Shown here piece after piece: positions 12,414 to 23,512 of a stretch of 64,000 bases of DNA; position 1 is the first letter of the stretch; each line of letters begins with the position of its first letter. Below the pieces are notes generated by a model. The model saw only the letters and a list, made by a program, of their open reading frames with translations. It had not been told where the DNA came from and did not search any database. Source of the stretch: Tyto alba (Eukaryota; Chordata; Aves; Strigiformes; Tytonidae); assembly GCF_018691265.1 (NCBI RefSeq), contig NW_024881300.1, forward strand, positions 4,826,546-4,890,545, read 5' to 3'. A program made the translations under genes and the position numbers.

Positions 12414-12461
12414 TGTGCTTTGGAAAAATGACATTGAAACAAGTAATGGGTTTTCAAGCAG
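12414..12461 (+). other. possible 48-base exon, unidentified
   Basis: The acceptor is 'ttttttcatgtatctattacttag' and the donor is AAGCAG|gtaaca, with a non-consensus +5. With one leading base, the frame VLWKNDIETSNGFSS is open. A second frame (CFGKMTLKQVMGFQA) is also open and frame 0 stops. The length is divisible by three. I do not recognise the peptide. A pseudo-exon is at least as likely. Confidence 0.15.
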
Positions 12462-13585
12462 GTAACATGTTCAGTTATGTATGTTCATTTTAATGTGTGC
12501 TTAATGTGCATGCATTACCATAATTACTTACACAAAGAGACTTGGGAATATAAATACAAATGAAAAGCAGCTACTTTAGTTATGACTAATGCCCAACATG
12601 GGACTACATGTAGAAAAAAACCTTTAAGATTTATTCAGGAAGATGTACAGATGGAAGTGACAGTAATATTAGTATGAACACAAGATAACAGGCATGTAAA
12701 AGAATGTGTGATAGGTGCATGTCTAACAGGCCTGCTAGACTGAGAAACAGGCCACAGCTAACCCACAGAAAAACTACTGGTAAAGAAAAAGAAGAACATG
12801 ATTTTAAATTTAATATTTTTTTATTTTTAAAACTGATTTTAATAAGGAGTCTAAATTTGTGGTCACTGTTACATACCCATAATTATTCCAATATTTTGTT
12901 TTTTACAAAAAAGGGAGAGTGATTATTGTAAAGTATTCCAGTTGTAAGGTTTGAAGACAGCCTTTCATAATTATGTTTCTATTTCCTTTACAACTTCTCA
13001 TTTTCCAAGATCAATTTTTACTTCAAGAAGTGATCTATAGATACCACCATGAATATTTATATTTCATGAATGAAGCAGGAGCATTTGTAAATCCTTACCC
13101 TCTTAATTAATGTCAGTCTTCAAGGTTGTGTTTCCCAGTGATTGATAATAAAAAGGTTTCAGTGTGGCATGGTATACTTTCCAGCATGAATCATACAAGA
13201 CCATAAAATTGTTAGCTACATCATTATGGCTGAGTGTATTGTACTAAACGAGCGCATACCAGAAAATGAAATGAATGTTTTATGTGTTCTCTCAGCTAGA
13301 TTCAGGTAGTATGCAAAACGTACCTATCTGAACAACTCATATCCCTAAATATGTTTTTTCAAGTTTGCATAATTAATTCGAGTTCACTTTTTACTGATTG
13401 AACACAATGCATTTAATTCCATATGTCTTTATTTTATGTGCTGACTGGTTGAGAGCTTGATTTGGCAGTCACATTAATAGAGATAGAAATGTGCATGTTT
13501 TCCTGATTTCAGTAGCATTATTTACACATATAAGGATATATGTAAGCACTCAGTAGGCAAGAAATTTTTCAGACCAGCTATAATT

Positions 13586-13606
13586 AAAAAAAAAAAAAAA
13601 AAAAAA
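13586..13606. repeat. poly(A) tract
   Basis: A run of 21 A, about 50 bases before the G-run at 13659. Confidence 0.95.
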
Positions 13607-13658
13607 GTAGACTTTCGACTATATTGATTTTGGTTTTAAAACAAGCCAGCTTTTTTTT

Positions 13659-13701
13659 GGGGGGGGGGGGGAGGGGGGGACGGGGGACGGGGGGGACGGG
13701 G
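13659..13701 (+). repeat. extreme G-run, predicted G-quadruplex
   Basis: Five G blocks (13, 7, 5, 7 and 4 G) are separated only by A or AC. The later blocks look like a short tandem of G-rich units joined by 'ac'. The tract satisfies the usual G-quadruplex rule (four or more G3+ runs with short loops) many times over. It follows a T8 and lies in AT-rich DNA. The exact length should be treated with caution because such runs are prone to sequencing error. Confidence 0.9.
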
Positions 13702-15992
13702 TGAGACCCAGAAACCTTTGGTTAGAAGAGCTGCAGGAAAATCTCACAGGAATTATTACTTCATGATTCATACTCATATACTCCATCAGTGACTAGACCT
13801 CCTCGTCAGGCGTCTGGCATGATGCTTTATTGCTTTTTCTCTCCCAGTGACAAGACCCTATTGCAACATGGGAGATGTAGTCCAGGTAGGAAGTTCTATT
13901 TACAACAGAAAAGTATACACAGTATACAGGTAATCTGACACATTTTGCCATTAAAAGTATCAGTGCCACAGCAGCAAGGATGGTCTTAATACCTTCTGGA
14001 GCACTTTCCTTGCACTCTGATCTTACTTTTGGGATCTGTACAGTACAAGCAGGAGTAATCTTACTAAGGTAAATGAAAAATCGGATAACCACTGAGAATT
14101 CCTTTGCCTACTATTAGTGGCTGATCAGGTAAAAATCACAGTGCACACACTTTTCACAAATATATTCTTACAAAAGGCATAGCTTTGCTGACCTCACATG
14201 GCTTTTACATTACAAGCCTGTTTCTTCTGCTCTGTGTTTTCTTCACTTCAATATTCATATAGGATCTTTGACCATAAGATGCTGAGAATTGGACTCCACC
14301 TTTTTTGACGATTAGGTGAAAATTTCTCTCTGTATGCTAGAACTGATGAAGACTTTTACAAGGGGTTTTCTAGCCTTTATAGCATTATAGAGGTAGATCT
14401 AAGTCAGCAGATCCAAGATGTCTTGTCTTAGTCTGCTGTGTTGTCAGTTCTGTAGAGCCAGTCCCTCAAAACTTCCAGCACGAGAAATTTGGAATCTGTG
14501 CAGCCTTCAGGGATTTGTACTTCTTTTTCTAATGAGATGGAGGGCCTTAAACGTACTAGAGCTGAATCCTAGAGATAGGATGAGATGAATCCACCCCAAA
14601 TCATGAGTTGTACACTACTAAACCGATAATCTTCCCTTGGAATTAGTTCTATGCCCTGTATGCTAAACTAAAAATATTTCTGATGTGACACTTCAATATC
14701 ATCCTCTATTTTTTTTATTCTGAGCAATAACACAGCCTGATGGACAATATTCCATCTTATCAAAGTTGAAAAAATAAAATTCCTTCATCCTTTCTCCACA
14801 GTTATGATGCATTCTGGGAGGAGGGGGGGGGAAATCCACAGAAGTCTAAACGTGTGGAGATGGGGCAACTGTGTTTAGAGTAAAATCAGAAAGTCAGTTC
14901 ACCTTATCTACTGCATTTGGCCCATAGTCAATATGGGTGCTGTATCAAATATTGCTATAAATATTCCCTCTGAGCATATGGAAATGGGTGTTTAAAAAAT
15001 TCCTCAGATCATTCACTTGACCTGTTAATTAATTTTCACTGTTTACCTATGGAAAATTCTGGGGTTTACTTGTTACTGATACTACCCACAGGTTTGGATC
15101 CCTCCCCTTCTAAATTACCATGACTTAAACCCTCCTTAATCTTGAAAGGATTGATGAAGAAAGAATTGGAGAATTATATTGGAGATTTTATTTTTGCAGT
15201 GTAATCCCATCTGCTATAGCAGAATCCTCTGGATAGAAATTGTTAAATTCCTGTTACTGTAAATGGTTTTTAACAACATCTTTTGTATCATTGTTCCTGC
15301 TTCTCGTTTGGTAGCCAGCAATTTATAATTAGTACATTAGGAAGAACTGTACAATATTAATACCCTAGTATTTGTCTTGAATTTGCAAGGAGCAGATTAG
15401 TACAGGAAGACTGCTTGTCCCTTTAAAATACAGAGAGAATTTAATTACCATATTATTTTCTTTCTTCCCTCAGTATTGTTTTGCCAAGCAGAGAAGCAGA
15501 GGAGACTGAGAGCTGTTGGGGTTTTGGGAGGAAAGGCAATCTGCAGATTAATACGGGTTTTATGAATTGCAGCAGGAATATAGGTACAGCTAGGCTGGTA
15601 CAGGCCTGTTGTAAACAGAGGTAGGAGATGGTTGTGGGTATTTTTTTTTTTTTTTGCCTGAGCCACCTAATTAGTTCTTGACAAGCTTGCTGAATTGTTT
15701 GTCAAATTAAAATAAAGAAATTCCCAAAGGAGAGGTCTACTAGAACAACTGTCAGGAAAAAGCACAAACTTTGGACGCACAAGATTGCCTGAAGAGAGAT
15801 TTGTGCACTGAAGAACTTGTCTGTTTTTCCAGCTATATTAGTCTGACATAGCATTTAACGTTTGTCCTCATGCTTTGCTTTGTTTGGCCCTGGACCACTG
15901 CAGATGAGGTAGCAGTAGTACTGAAAAAATCCAATTATTCATTATTCATAAATTCAGGAAAGCATTTCAGAGTGAAGGAATTCCTCTTGCAG

Positions 15993-16065
15993 GAATCTGG
16001 GGAGAGGGGAGTGCCACAGCCATGGTGGGTGCTGCAGTAATGGAACAAGAATCTCAGTGGATCAG
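15993..16065 (+). other. possible 73-base exon, unidentified
   Basis: The acceptor is 'gaaggaattcctcttgcag' and the donor GGATCAG|gtaaaa. Two of three frames are open. One reads IWGEGSATAMVGAAVMEQES and the other NLGRGECHSHGG. No family is recognised. The block is slightly GC-richer than its surroundings. It could be an exon of a non-coding transcript or a pseudo-exon. Confidence 0.14.
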
Positions 16066-17667
16066 GTAAAAACTGCTGGGTGTCAAACTACTTCTGGTTG
16101 TCCCTGACAGGGAAAGGAAAACACTTTGTGGAGAGAAAAAAGGGATATTAAACCAGGCTTTAGGAAAAATAAAAATAAAAAAAATTTTAAAAATTAAAAT
16201 CATAAACTTTTTCACCAGAAGCATTTAGGAGTTAAAGAAATTACCAGCAAGGTTATAGGAGTGCTCTGTAGGCAGCCTTGATATAGGTTGATTTTGCTTC
16301 TGAGAGGGAGGTAAATGAGAAGACTTTCTCAGGGCAGTTGGCAGAGAGATGGGGGGCTGGTTCCTCTGCTCCTGGCTCTGGCAGCGGCAGAGCTGTTCAG
16401 CCTCTCCCGGTTTTACACCTGGGATGGACAGCAGATTTTCATCTTCACCAGGCTGGAAATGAGAATGGAGGAAATCAGATGAAGTTAGTAACCCAGACCC
16501 TCGTGTGGCTAGCGCCAAGCGAAGCAATCAGGTCGTGCAGCTCTGTGTAAGAATTGCCATACCTGATCAGAGAAGACATTTGTCTCCCCAGTGTCTGAGT
16601 GGTCCGTGAATATCATGGGAGAAGAACACAGTGGGCCTACAGTAATACTTCCTCAGGATGCTCACCCCCATACATCCTTTTGTTTCATGAGTTTCCTAAG
16701 TAGTTCTCAACATAATAGCTCTGGATGCACTTTTTTTCTTCTAAGAATTCATCCTTTCACTTTTTGAAGCAATGGAAACCATTAGCATCCATCCTGTTAT
16801 GCCACAGGCAGTCGCGTGACTTAACGGGGTGTTGCACGAAGGGTGTCTCCAGTCACCGTGAGCGTGCTGCACGCCTGCTAATTGCATTTTGTGTCCCTGG
16901 CTCATGGGCTAGGAGGAACCACAGATGCTCAGTCCCACTTTTGCTGGCTACTGGCTCTTCATTTTATCAGACTGACAAGCACCCTCCCCAGAAAAAAAGC
17001 TGATGCTTGCCTTTTACAGAAGTGAACTAAAACCTCAGTGGGGAGAAAGTAGATGTTTTACTATAGAAATTGTAGAGCTCTGAGAAAGGGGGGATTTTCC
17101 TTGGAAACGATGCTTCTTTTTCAGACTGACTCTTTTCCAGCTACCTATGAGCTTGTTTATCCTAAATCTTTTGGAAATCAGAGGGAAAAAATAAAGTCCC
17201 TCAAAAGAACAGTGTAGGTTCTTCTCAAGAGTGCATAAAGTTCAACTTCATACCCCCTGCAGCTGTCATCTTTACACTGTTGTGTGAGACAGGGGTTCAG
17301 TGGAAATGTGAACAGTTGCTGTTTATTTTTTAGAGGAAATATGCACACTTCTAATCTTGGCCTTTGGATAATAACACACAAATTAAACTAATTTAGAATT
17401 TGGCAAATTTCCAGACACTTTCTTTTTCCTTACTACGTTTCTTGAATATATTTTCTTTTACCTTGAACATGTCTAATACTTGAAGAAGAGGGAGACTTGC
17501 TGTAGCAGTCAGGCAGAGGTGTCTTTTGTGAAGTGATTCACCTTCTACTGGGGACCATCTCAGAGAGGGAAATTGAATTATGAGGAGGAGAGATTCTAGT
17601 TTACAGAAGATAGGACTGTGATTGGAAAATTAAGGAATTTATTCCCTTGCTAATATATGAACAGAAT

Positions 17668-17702
17668 GACCATCGACATCAATGGAAACTGTGCACATGA
17701 AG
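17668..17702. repeat. decayed old interspersed repeat fragment
   Basis: The phrase 'gacatcaatggaaactgtgc' followed by 'acatga' resembles 'gacttcaatggaactacgcacatg' of the same ancient repeat family seen at 4405 and 36228. This is a short match judged by eye. Confidence 0.38.
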
Positions 17703-17874
17703 AGAGAAAATTAGAGCAGTAAACCAGGCTATCGCAATATTGTCTTCTGTGTATTTACATAGGATTCCTAGTATTTTATAGGCAGCTGCGCAAACCTTGA
17801 AGTATGTTTAGTAGGGTCCATTTTTATGCATATGAAATTACAGCAATTTACTTCCCCTGTTTAACTTGTATTTC

Positions 17875-17899
17875 TTTTTTTTTTTTATTATTATTATTT
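17875..17899. repeat. poly(T) plus (ATT)n
   Basis: Twelve T are followed by four ATT units ending in a T run. This is simple sequence. Confidence 0.9.
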
Positions 17900-20800
17900 T
17901 AAAGAAGACATGCCACACTACTATCAATCTTGTAATCCAGAGCGTGACCTCACTGAACAGAGGTGTTAATCGTGCAGGGCCCCCAGGATGATGCACTGGC
18001 ATCTGCTTGTCATCCTCGTGGATCTGTGCCCGCTCAGGGGCTCTCCCCTCTGCTGTAGGTTGGGGACCAAGAGAGCTGCTGGTTTGCTGCTTGCTTGTGG
18101 GAAGATGGAGTGATGCACTCCTAGCACTAAATAATACAGTGTAAGACTCAGCTTGGCTAATTCTTATTTAATTCAGAGTCTCATTGTATTTGGTGATGTT
18201 CCTTGAGACTGGATCTTGGAGTGAAGCAAGTGTGACAATTCCAATTTATTTTTCACTTTTAAAGGGAAGGCAGGAGGAGAGGAGTGAAATTAAATGACAG
18301 TTTCTAACTGTTCTGACTCCAATGAAGATTCAACATAGGAGGTCAAAAAGATATTCACCTTAAGGTAACTCCTCTAATTTAAGTGTCCAGATTTTTTCTC
18401 AGTAGAGAGAAGGCTTCCAAAATTTTTTGTTTCATTCCCTCTGGGCATTGAAGGGTTCTTATTACACTAAAACCCCCTAGTATTGGCTTTATAATAGCTT
18501 CCCCCTGCCTACATGGCTGCTGTATATAGAAGGCTGAAACATCTCAAATCATTACAATGGGAATAAACTGTTCTTTGAAAGAACATGCAGGATTTTCCGA
18601 CTTTGACCAGTGTGGAAGTGCTGTGAGAATGACTGTATTTTGTTCAGGTTAATTTCTCTGCTGCTCTTTTCTGCATTGCCAGCAGAGTGAACGCTATTAC
18701 AGTACTTTCTTAACAGGAACACTCTGTGCCAAAGGTTTTAAAGTGTTTTATTTTAATGTCACAGATGATTAAATGCTTTAGTGTGACTGACAAGCTTTAG
18801 TAAATTCGTACAAATTAGATATAGTAGCTCTTAGTAAAATAGATTTTCTAAACCTGTTTTGTGTGAGAGGAGAAGTAGCAGCTAATGATAGTAAAATACA
18901 TTAAGATGCTGGCAAATTAAAAAACCCACTTGCAGCTTAGCAGTAGTGATATGACAGCTTTCTGTGAGGGTGAGGTTGGAGACTACCGATACAACAGAAA
19001 CACCCATAGGGTTTGCTGCAATATCATTTTTATTGTTGAGCAAGCTGAGCTGATGCTTCCTCAGGATTAGAATATCCTCCAACTTGCTACTAGGAGCAAA
19101 GCCACTGCTCTGCTCTCCTCTTGTTGCTTCTGAGGATGCTAGTACCACTGGAGACACCAGCACTCAGCAATCTTAGTGTCCAGACTGGTATAAAAGCTGT
19201 ACGTAGGCAATAGTAAAACAGCTCCGTTAATGGTTTTTGCTGTATTTGCTCGGGTGAACATGTCAGTACTCACTGAAGATCAAAGAAGGAAAGGTCTGTT
19301 ACAGGCCCAGATACAACTTTTCTGGTGTGATTCTTGGGGAAGGAGGAGAATGGGGAAAAAAACCCCAAAGAATCCCTGCACTAATGACAGAAGCTGTACA
19401 CATGTTTAGGTACTTCGGTAGTAGGTGTTTTACAGCTAACGAATCTGAGTGCATGTGTTCTGCTGGGTAACACGTGAAGCATGGCTGTCTTCAGGTTTTC
19501 CAACCTCTTAACTGAACTTTTGTAGAAAGGATCTCTGAAATTCACCAACTGTCAAGGGAACTAAAGCCAACTGCTGGCCTATACGCACAACTATGTGATT
19601 TTCTACAGGGAAAGAGACAGTATAGGGGGCTTGCTGCTGTGATCCTGATCCGTGTAGTTATAGCTGCACATGTGTGTTTGAAGAAGTATCTAGGATGCTC
19701 TTGATGCTAAGGCATACAGAGCTGTGGCTTGAATCCTTCTGGGTGCAAAGGCAGCCGTACGTGGTGTCTTGTCCTGGCAGTGGGGCGTGCTGTTCAAAAG
19801 GAGGAAAGGGGACGTGTGTCTTGATGGCCTCCATGTTTTTAACAAAATGCTGTGGCTTCTGTATTTGGCAGGGAGCTGAATCTTGAAGTTGGGTGCCATG
19901 TAACCTGAGGGAGGGTTAGGGGAGATAGATTGAGATACCTCAGTTGAAAAGAATTTTTTTTTTTTGGTAAGAAAGGTGTTGAATTAAGCATGTCTCTTTA
20001 GTACCTCTGTTTCCCATCCTTTGTGTGTGAAAGGTGAAACAGAAGCTCTTCACAGAGGAAGCCTTTTATTAGGTGTTTGTGCTGCTTCCCGTCTTAACAG
20101 TGTTCCCATCTGCAGCCACAATTGCTATAACAATAATAACGTATGGTAGATACGTTTCAGGCTTGAGCATTAATAATAGCAATGTTATCATTTTATGTTT
20201 ATACATCATTACATTTTAAAGATAAGCATTGCCCTTAAAAATAACACATTTTAAAAGAAGCATTTTAAAGTTAACGGAGTCTCTGAATCTCCCTTCAGGA
20301 TGAAAGGTAAGGGAGTGCATTTTATGATTAAATTATGATCTGATAAGAAGAATAAAGGATTCTTAAGAAAAAAGTGTTATTAACAACATTGTCTTTTTGA
20401 TCTATGGAAAGATAAGTGTCCTCTAGTGGAGGTAGTACCCTCCTCTTCTTCTCTTATAAACCTTTGTTCTCTTCTGATGCATATTAAGCACCAGATGAAA
20501 AATTCTGTTTGTCTGTGGTCTAACAATGAAATACCTTGTAGGAAATGAAAAGGTCAAGCTTTCCCTGTCAGTGATTTATTATAAACAGTGCCTCCTTCTT
20601 TTATTTCCTGATACTTTGCATTTGGATTAGTGATGATACATCACCAGCTGCTAGATAAAATATGAAGTTGGGAAACTATGGTCAAACATTTCTGCTGAGG
20701 AATGACCCTGTAATCAGCTCCCAGCACACACAGGTCTCACTTGATTTATCAACCCAAACCTGGGATTCTAGAGAGGGATGAATTAGTTTAAAGATATCTA

Positions 20801-22039
20801 AGGGATAATAGCTAAAGCCAAAAGCGCTGTAGGAAAACCGTTTGTCACTGGCCTGCCCTGCCCTCCTTAATTGCAGAAAAATTGAGAGTGGCTACGTTAG
20901 GCACCTGATATAAATCATTGGTCAAGTAACCAGCGATGTATCAAGTGGGGGAGTTGCAGGCCTTTTTCTTTTGCTCTTTGCAGGCAGGACACTTGCAGTT
21001 TTGACACCAAGAGGCTGTTGGGCCAGTGTGGTTTAATGCACATCTGCCTCCGTGCTGACTTCACCTTGGCCTTCTGTACGACTTCATGCATTTTGTTGTT
21101 CATTCCAGTTTCCGATGTGCTATTTTAAATGTCACTTTCTGTAGTTTTGCATTTGGGGACCACTTGTCCTAGTTTTTTTAGCTGAGGGTGTAACAAAAAA
21201 AGAATGTGCAATTGCCCAACACATGTTGTAAATACTGCCTTATTGCGGGACATATTTGAAAGTTTAGTGCGAGTGGAAGCAGTTTTAGCAAATGAATTAA
21301 ATATCTGCACCCCACATTCATAATCTTCTAATTTTCCAGTTGTTGTTTAACTACATTTACCTCCCACAATAAATGCACATACTTAACTTTACCAATATTG
21401 CGCACAGTTTAGGTAGAACTTAACTATATTTGTTTTCTAACATCATGTCTATGGTCTGTGAAATTAAGCGTGTTGCATGTACACAAAATTCACACGATTG
21501 TGGAACCTTCTGCAATGAGCATCTTGTGTTCCAGTGCACATCAGGGAACAATTAGAAATTAATTCAGTTTGTGTAATCTGTACATTTGAAAAAATCTGTG
21601 AGAGAATAACAACACATTTTTATCTCCCTCAATCGACTGTAGTTATAAGATTTTTCAGAGATATGGTCCAAAGCATGCGTAATGGTACATCCCCTATGCC
21701 AATATTTATTCTTATTCCATGTGGCTGTGCCTGTGCCTCCTTTTTCCTATATAACATAACTTTGCTAAAAATTAATTTTGCAGTCTGAGTAAAAATCGAA
21801 TTGATTGCTTCTCTGTTTCCTTATTTGTCACTTGGATAACATCTTAGTGAGCATGGTGCAGAATCCATTGTATTCCTGTAAATGAGTCATGTACTGCAGA
21901 TTCCCTCAAACGAGCAGGTAGGGGAGAGCACACAGATTCAGAGAAGAGTGGAGGGGGCCTCTGGAGGTCACAGCCCCTTCTACTGGACCTGGTTAACACT
22001 TAGCATATGTTTTATATGCTCTTGACTAGAAACTGGAAA

Positions 22040-22106
22040 AATATTACAGGAGTCAGGCGCTTGATTTCTACCCACTCCTAATGAGACTTAGACACTTAAC
22101 TGCCTT
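22040..22106. repeat. decayed old interspersed repeat
   Basis: The pieces 'acaggagtcaggcgcttga' and 'gagacttagacacttaac' match the '...ggagtcaggcacctaa...' and '...gggacttaggcacttaac...' phrases of an ancient sauropsid repeat. Two phrases in the right order and spacing make this one of the better copies. Confidence 0.5.
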
Positions 22107-23400
22107 ATATTGCTGTTGTTTTTTCTGGTTTAAATTTCACCATTACACTGAAAAATTGAATGTGCTTAAGGACATTGCTGATTACGGACCAAAATATCTT
22201 TAGAATTGGGCTTTAGTGAATAAAACATTAAAATTATTACTTGCTCAATGTAAGTGAAATTTTTCAAGGCTAAGTTATGTTAACATAATTTATTATTAAA
22301 TTGTGTTATAATTCTTTTAAGCTAATGCATGAAAATGACCTCAAAATCAGATCAAATCTAGTTAAGAATGTGATTATCCAAGTCCCTAAATGTCTTTCAT
22401 ACAGAAGCTCTAAAAGAAAGAATAAGACTTCATCCAGTCTAAAGAACACAAGCATCATAATTTTAACCACAAAGAAAATCCATTTAAGAAAAAAGAGAGG
22501 AAAAACCAACAACAAACACTTGTCCATGTTAAGTGACTTCTGCCCACCATTATTAGCATGTTTTATGGTGTATTGAGCACTTACTTCCCTGCATGAAGGT
22601 GAAGCACTACTGCAAATTGCTACACCAGGAGGAGACTCTCTTAATATTGAATCACAGGGGCACTGTGAAATTTTTGGTTGAAAATGCTTGTCAGCGTGCT
22701 GTAAAGGATAATGGAATTTGATTTCACAAAGCATATTTCATACTCAAGGTGTCCCAAACCACTCTACAGATGAATGAGTTAAATGCTGGAGAAGTGGTGA
22801 CTGTGTAGGTAAATGTGGTGCCTATTATGTACTCGGCGATAGCTTACACACAGCTGTGGACAATGGAAACAGGTTTTCTCTTTTATTATTGAGGGTCACT
22901 CAGGTTAGCCCCTGTTCTTTTTGAAAAGCACTCTGGGATTTCTAATTTCCACCTGGATGATCACCAGAGACAGACAGAAAGGGCCACAGTTTAATGCTTC
23001 ACCGAAAGGATGGATGAATGATTGTTGGATGATTAATGGCTGGTCTGTGCTGAAAGATGACAGCCTGTTATAATGGAGATAGCTAACATGTAATTTTCTG
23101 CATACTGCAGTTTCACAGCCTCAGCATTCCCACATAGCAGGCATTTCATGTGGGTAGAAGACACAACAATGAAGACATAGTTTTTGGTTAGAGTTTGTCC
23201 CCTTCTTGCCAGAAAGCAATGCACGTGCTGGTTTTGTGCTACGGACTGCTCAGACTTCACAGAGGCTGCCAAATGGGTTGACTTAAAAATAAGCACAGCG
23301 TAGACGAGAAATATTTCAGAGGGGACAGAGGTATCGTTTAGCACACATCCAAATTTTTGCTCACTGATCATGTGACATTTAGAACGTGATCTGAACTAGG

Positions 23401-23512
23401 CCTGAGGTTTGCTGGCGGACTGATGCAGCGGGCTCTGCAGCCAGCGAGCTGTGGAGCCGTGCAGGGAGCGCGGACACCCAGTCACCACCCTCGGTGGGGC
23501 TGACGCTCTGTC
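23401..23512. other. small CpG-rich pocket
   Basis: Eight CpG dinucleotides occur in about 112 bases (including agCGCGg near 23469), in a window where CpG is otherwise rare. It is too short for a normal CpG island and has no TATA box or exon next to it that I can support. It may be a young GC-rich insertion, a weak promoter-like element or a fragment of an old repeat. Confidence 0.5.

Larger units (their letters stand above)
3859..13585. other. AT-rich non-coding DNA
   Basis: I recognise no gene. Visible structure is limited to homopolymers (5778-5802 A, 6141-6156 T, 7446-7481 T), a C-rich patch at 6250-6267, scraps of old repeats (4405-4475, 6419-6460, 11797-11860) and a weak exon-like block at 12414. 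The longest open frames near 7.25-7.8 kb sit on opposite strands over the same T-rich tract. They contain lysine or phenylalanine runs caused by that tract and are not credible genes. A slightly GC-richer patch lies at about 9990-10140. Confidence 0.6.
13702..23390. other. AT-rich non-coding DNA
   Basis: No gene is recognised. The stretch holds short homopolymers (for example 14824-14831 G and 17875-17899 T followed by ATT repeats), an A/T tract at about 16166-16200 and old repeat scraps at 17668-17702 and 22040-22106. A minus-strand open frame of 142 codons at 22306-22734 has no domain, lies over AT-rich DNA with a +-strand frame across it, and is treated as chance. Confidence 0.6.

Noticed and set aside
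22306..22734. 142-codon open frame on the minus strand
   Set aside because: It lies in AT-rich DNA, overlaps an opposite-strand frame and contains no recognisable domain or splice structure. Length alone is within chance for 64 kb in six frames.
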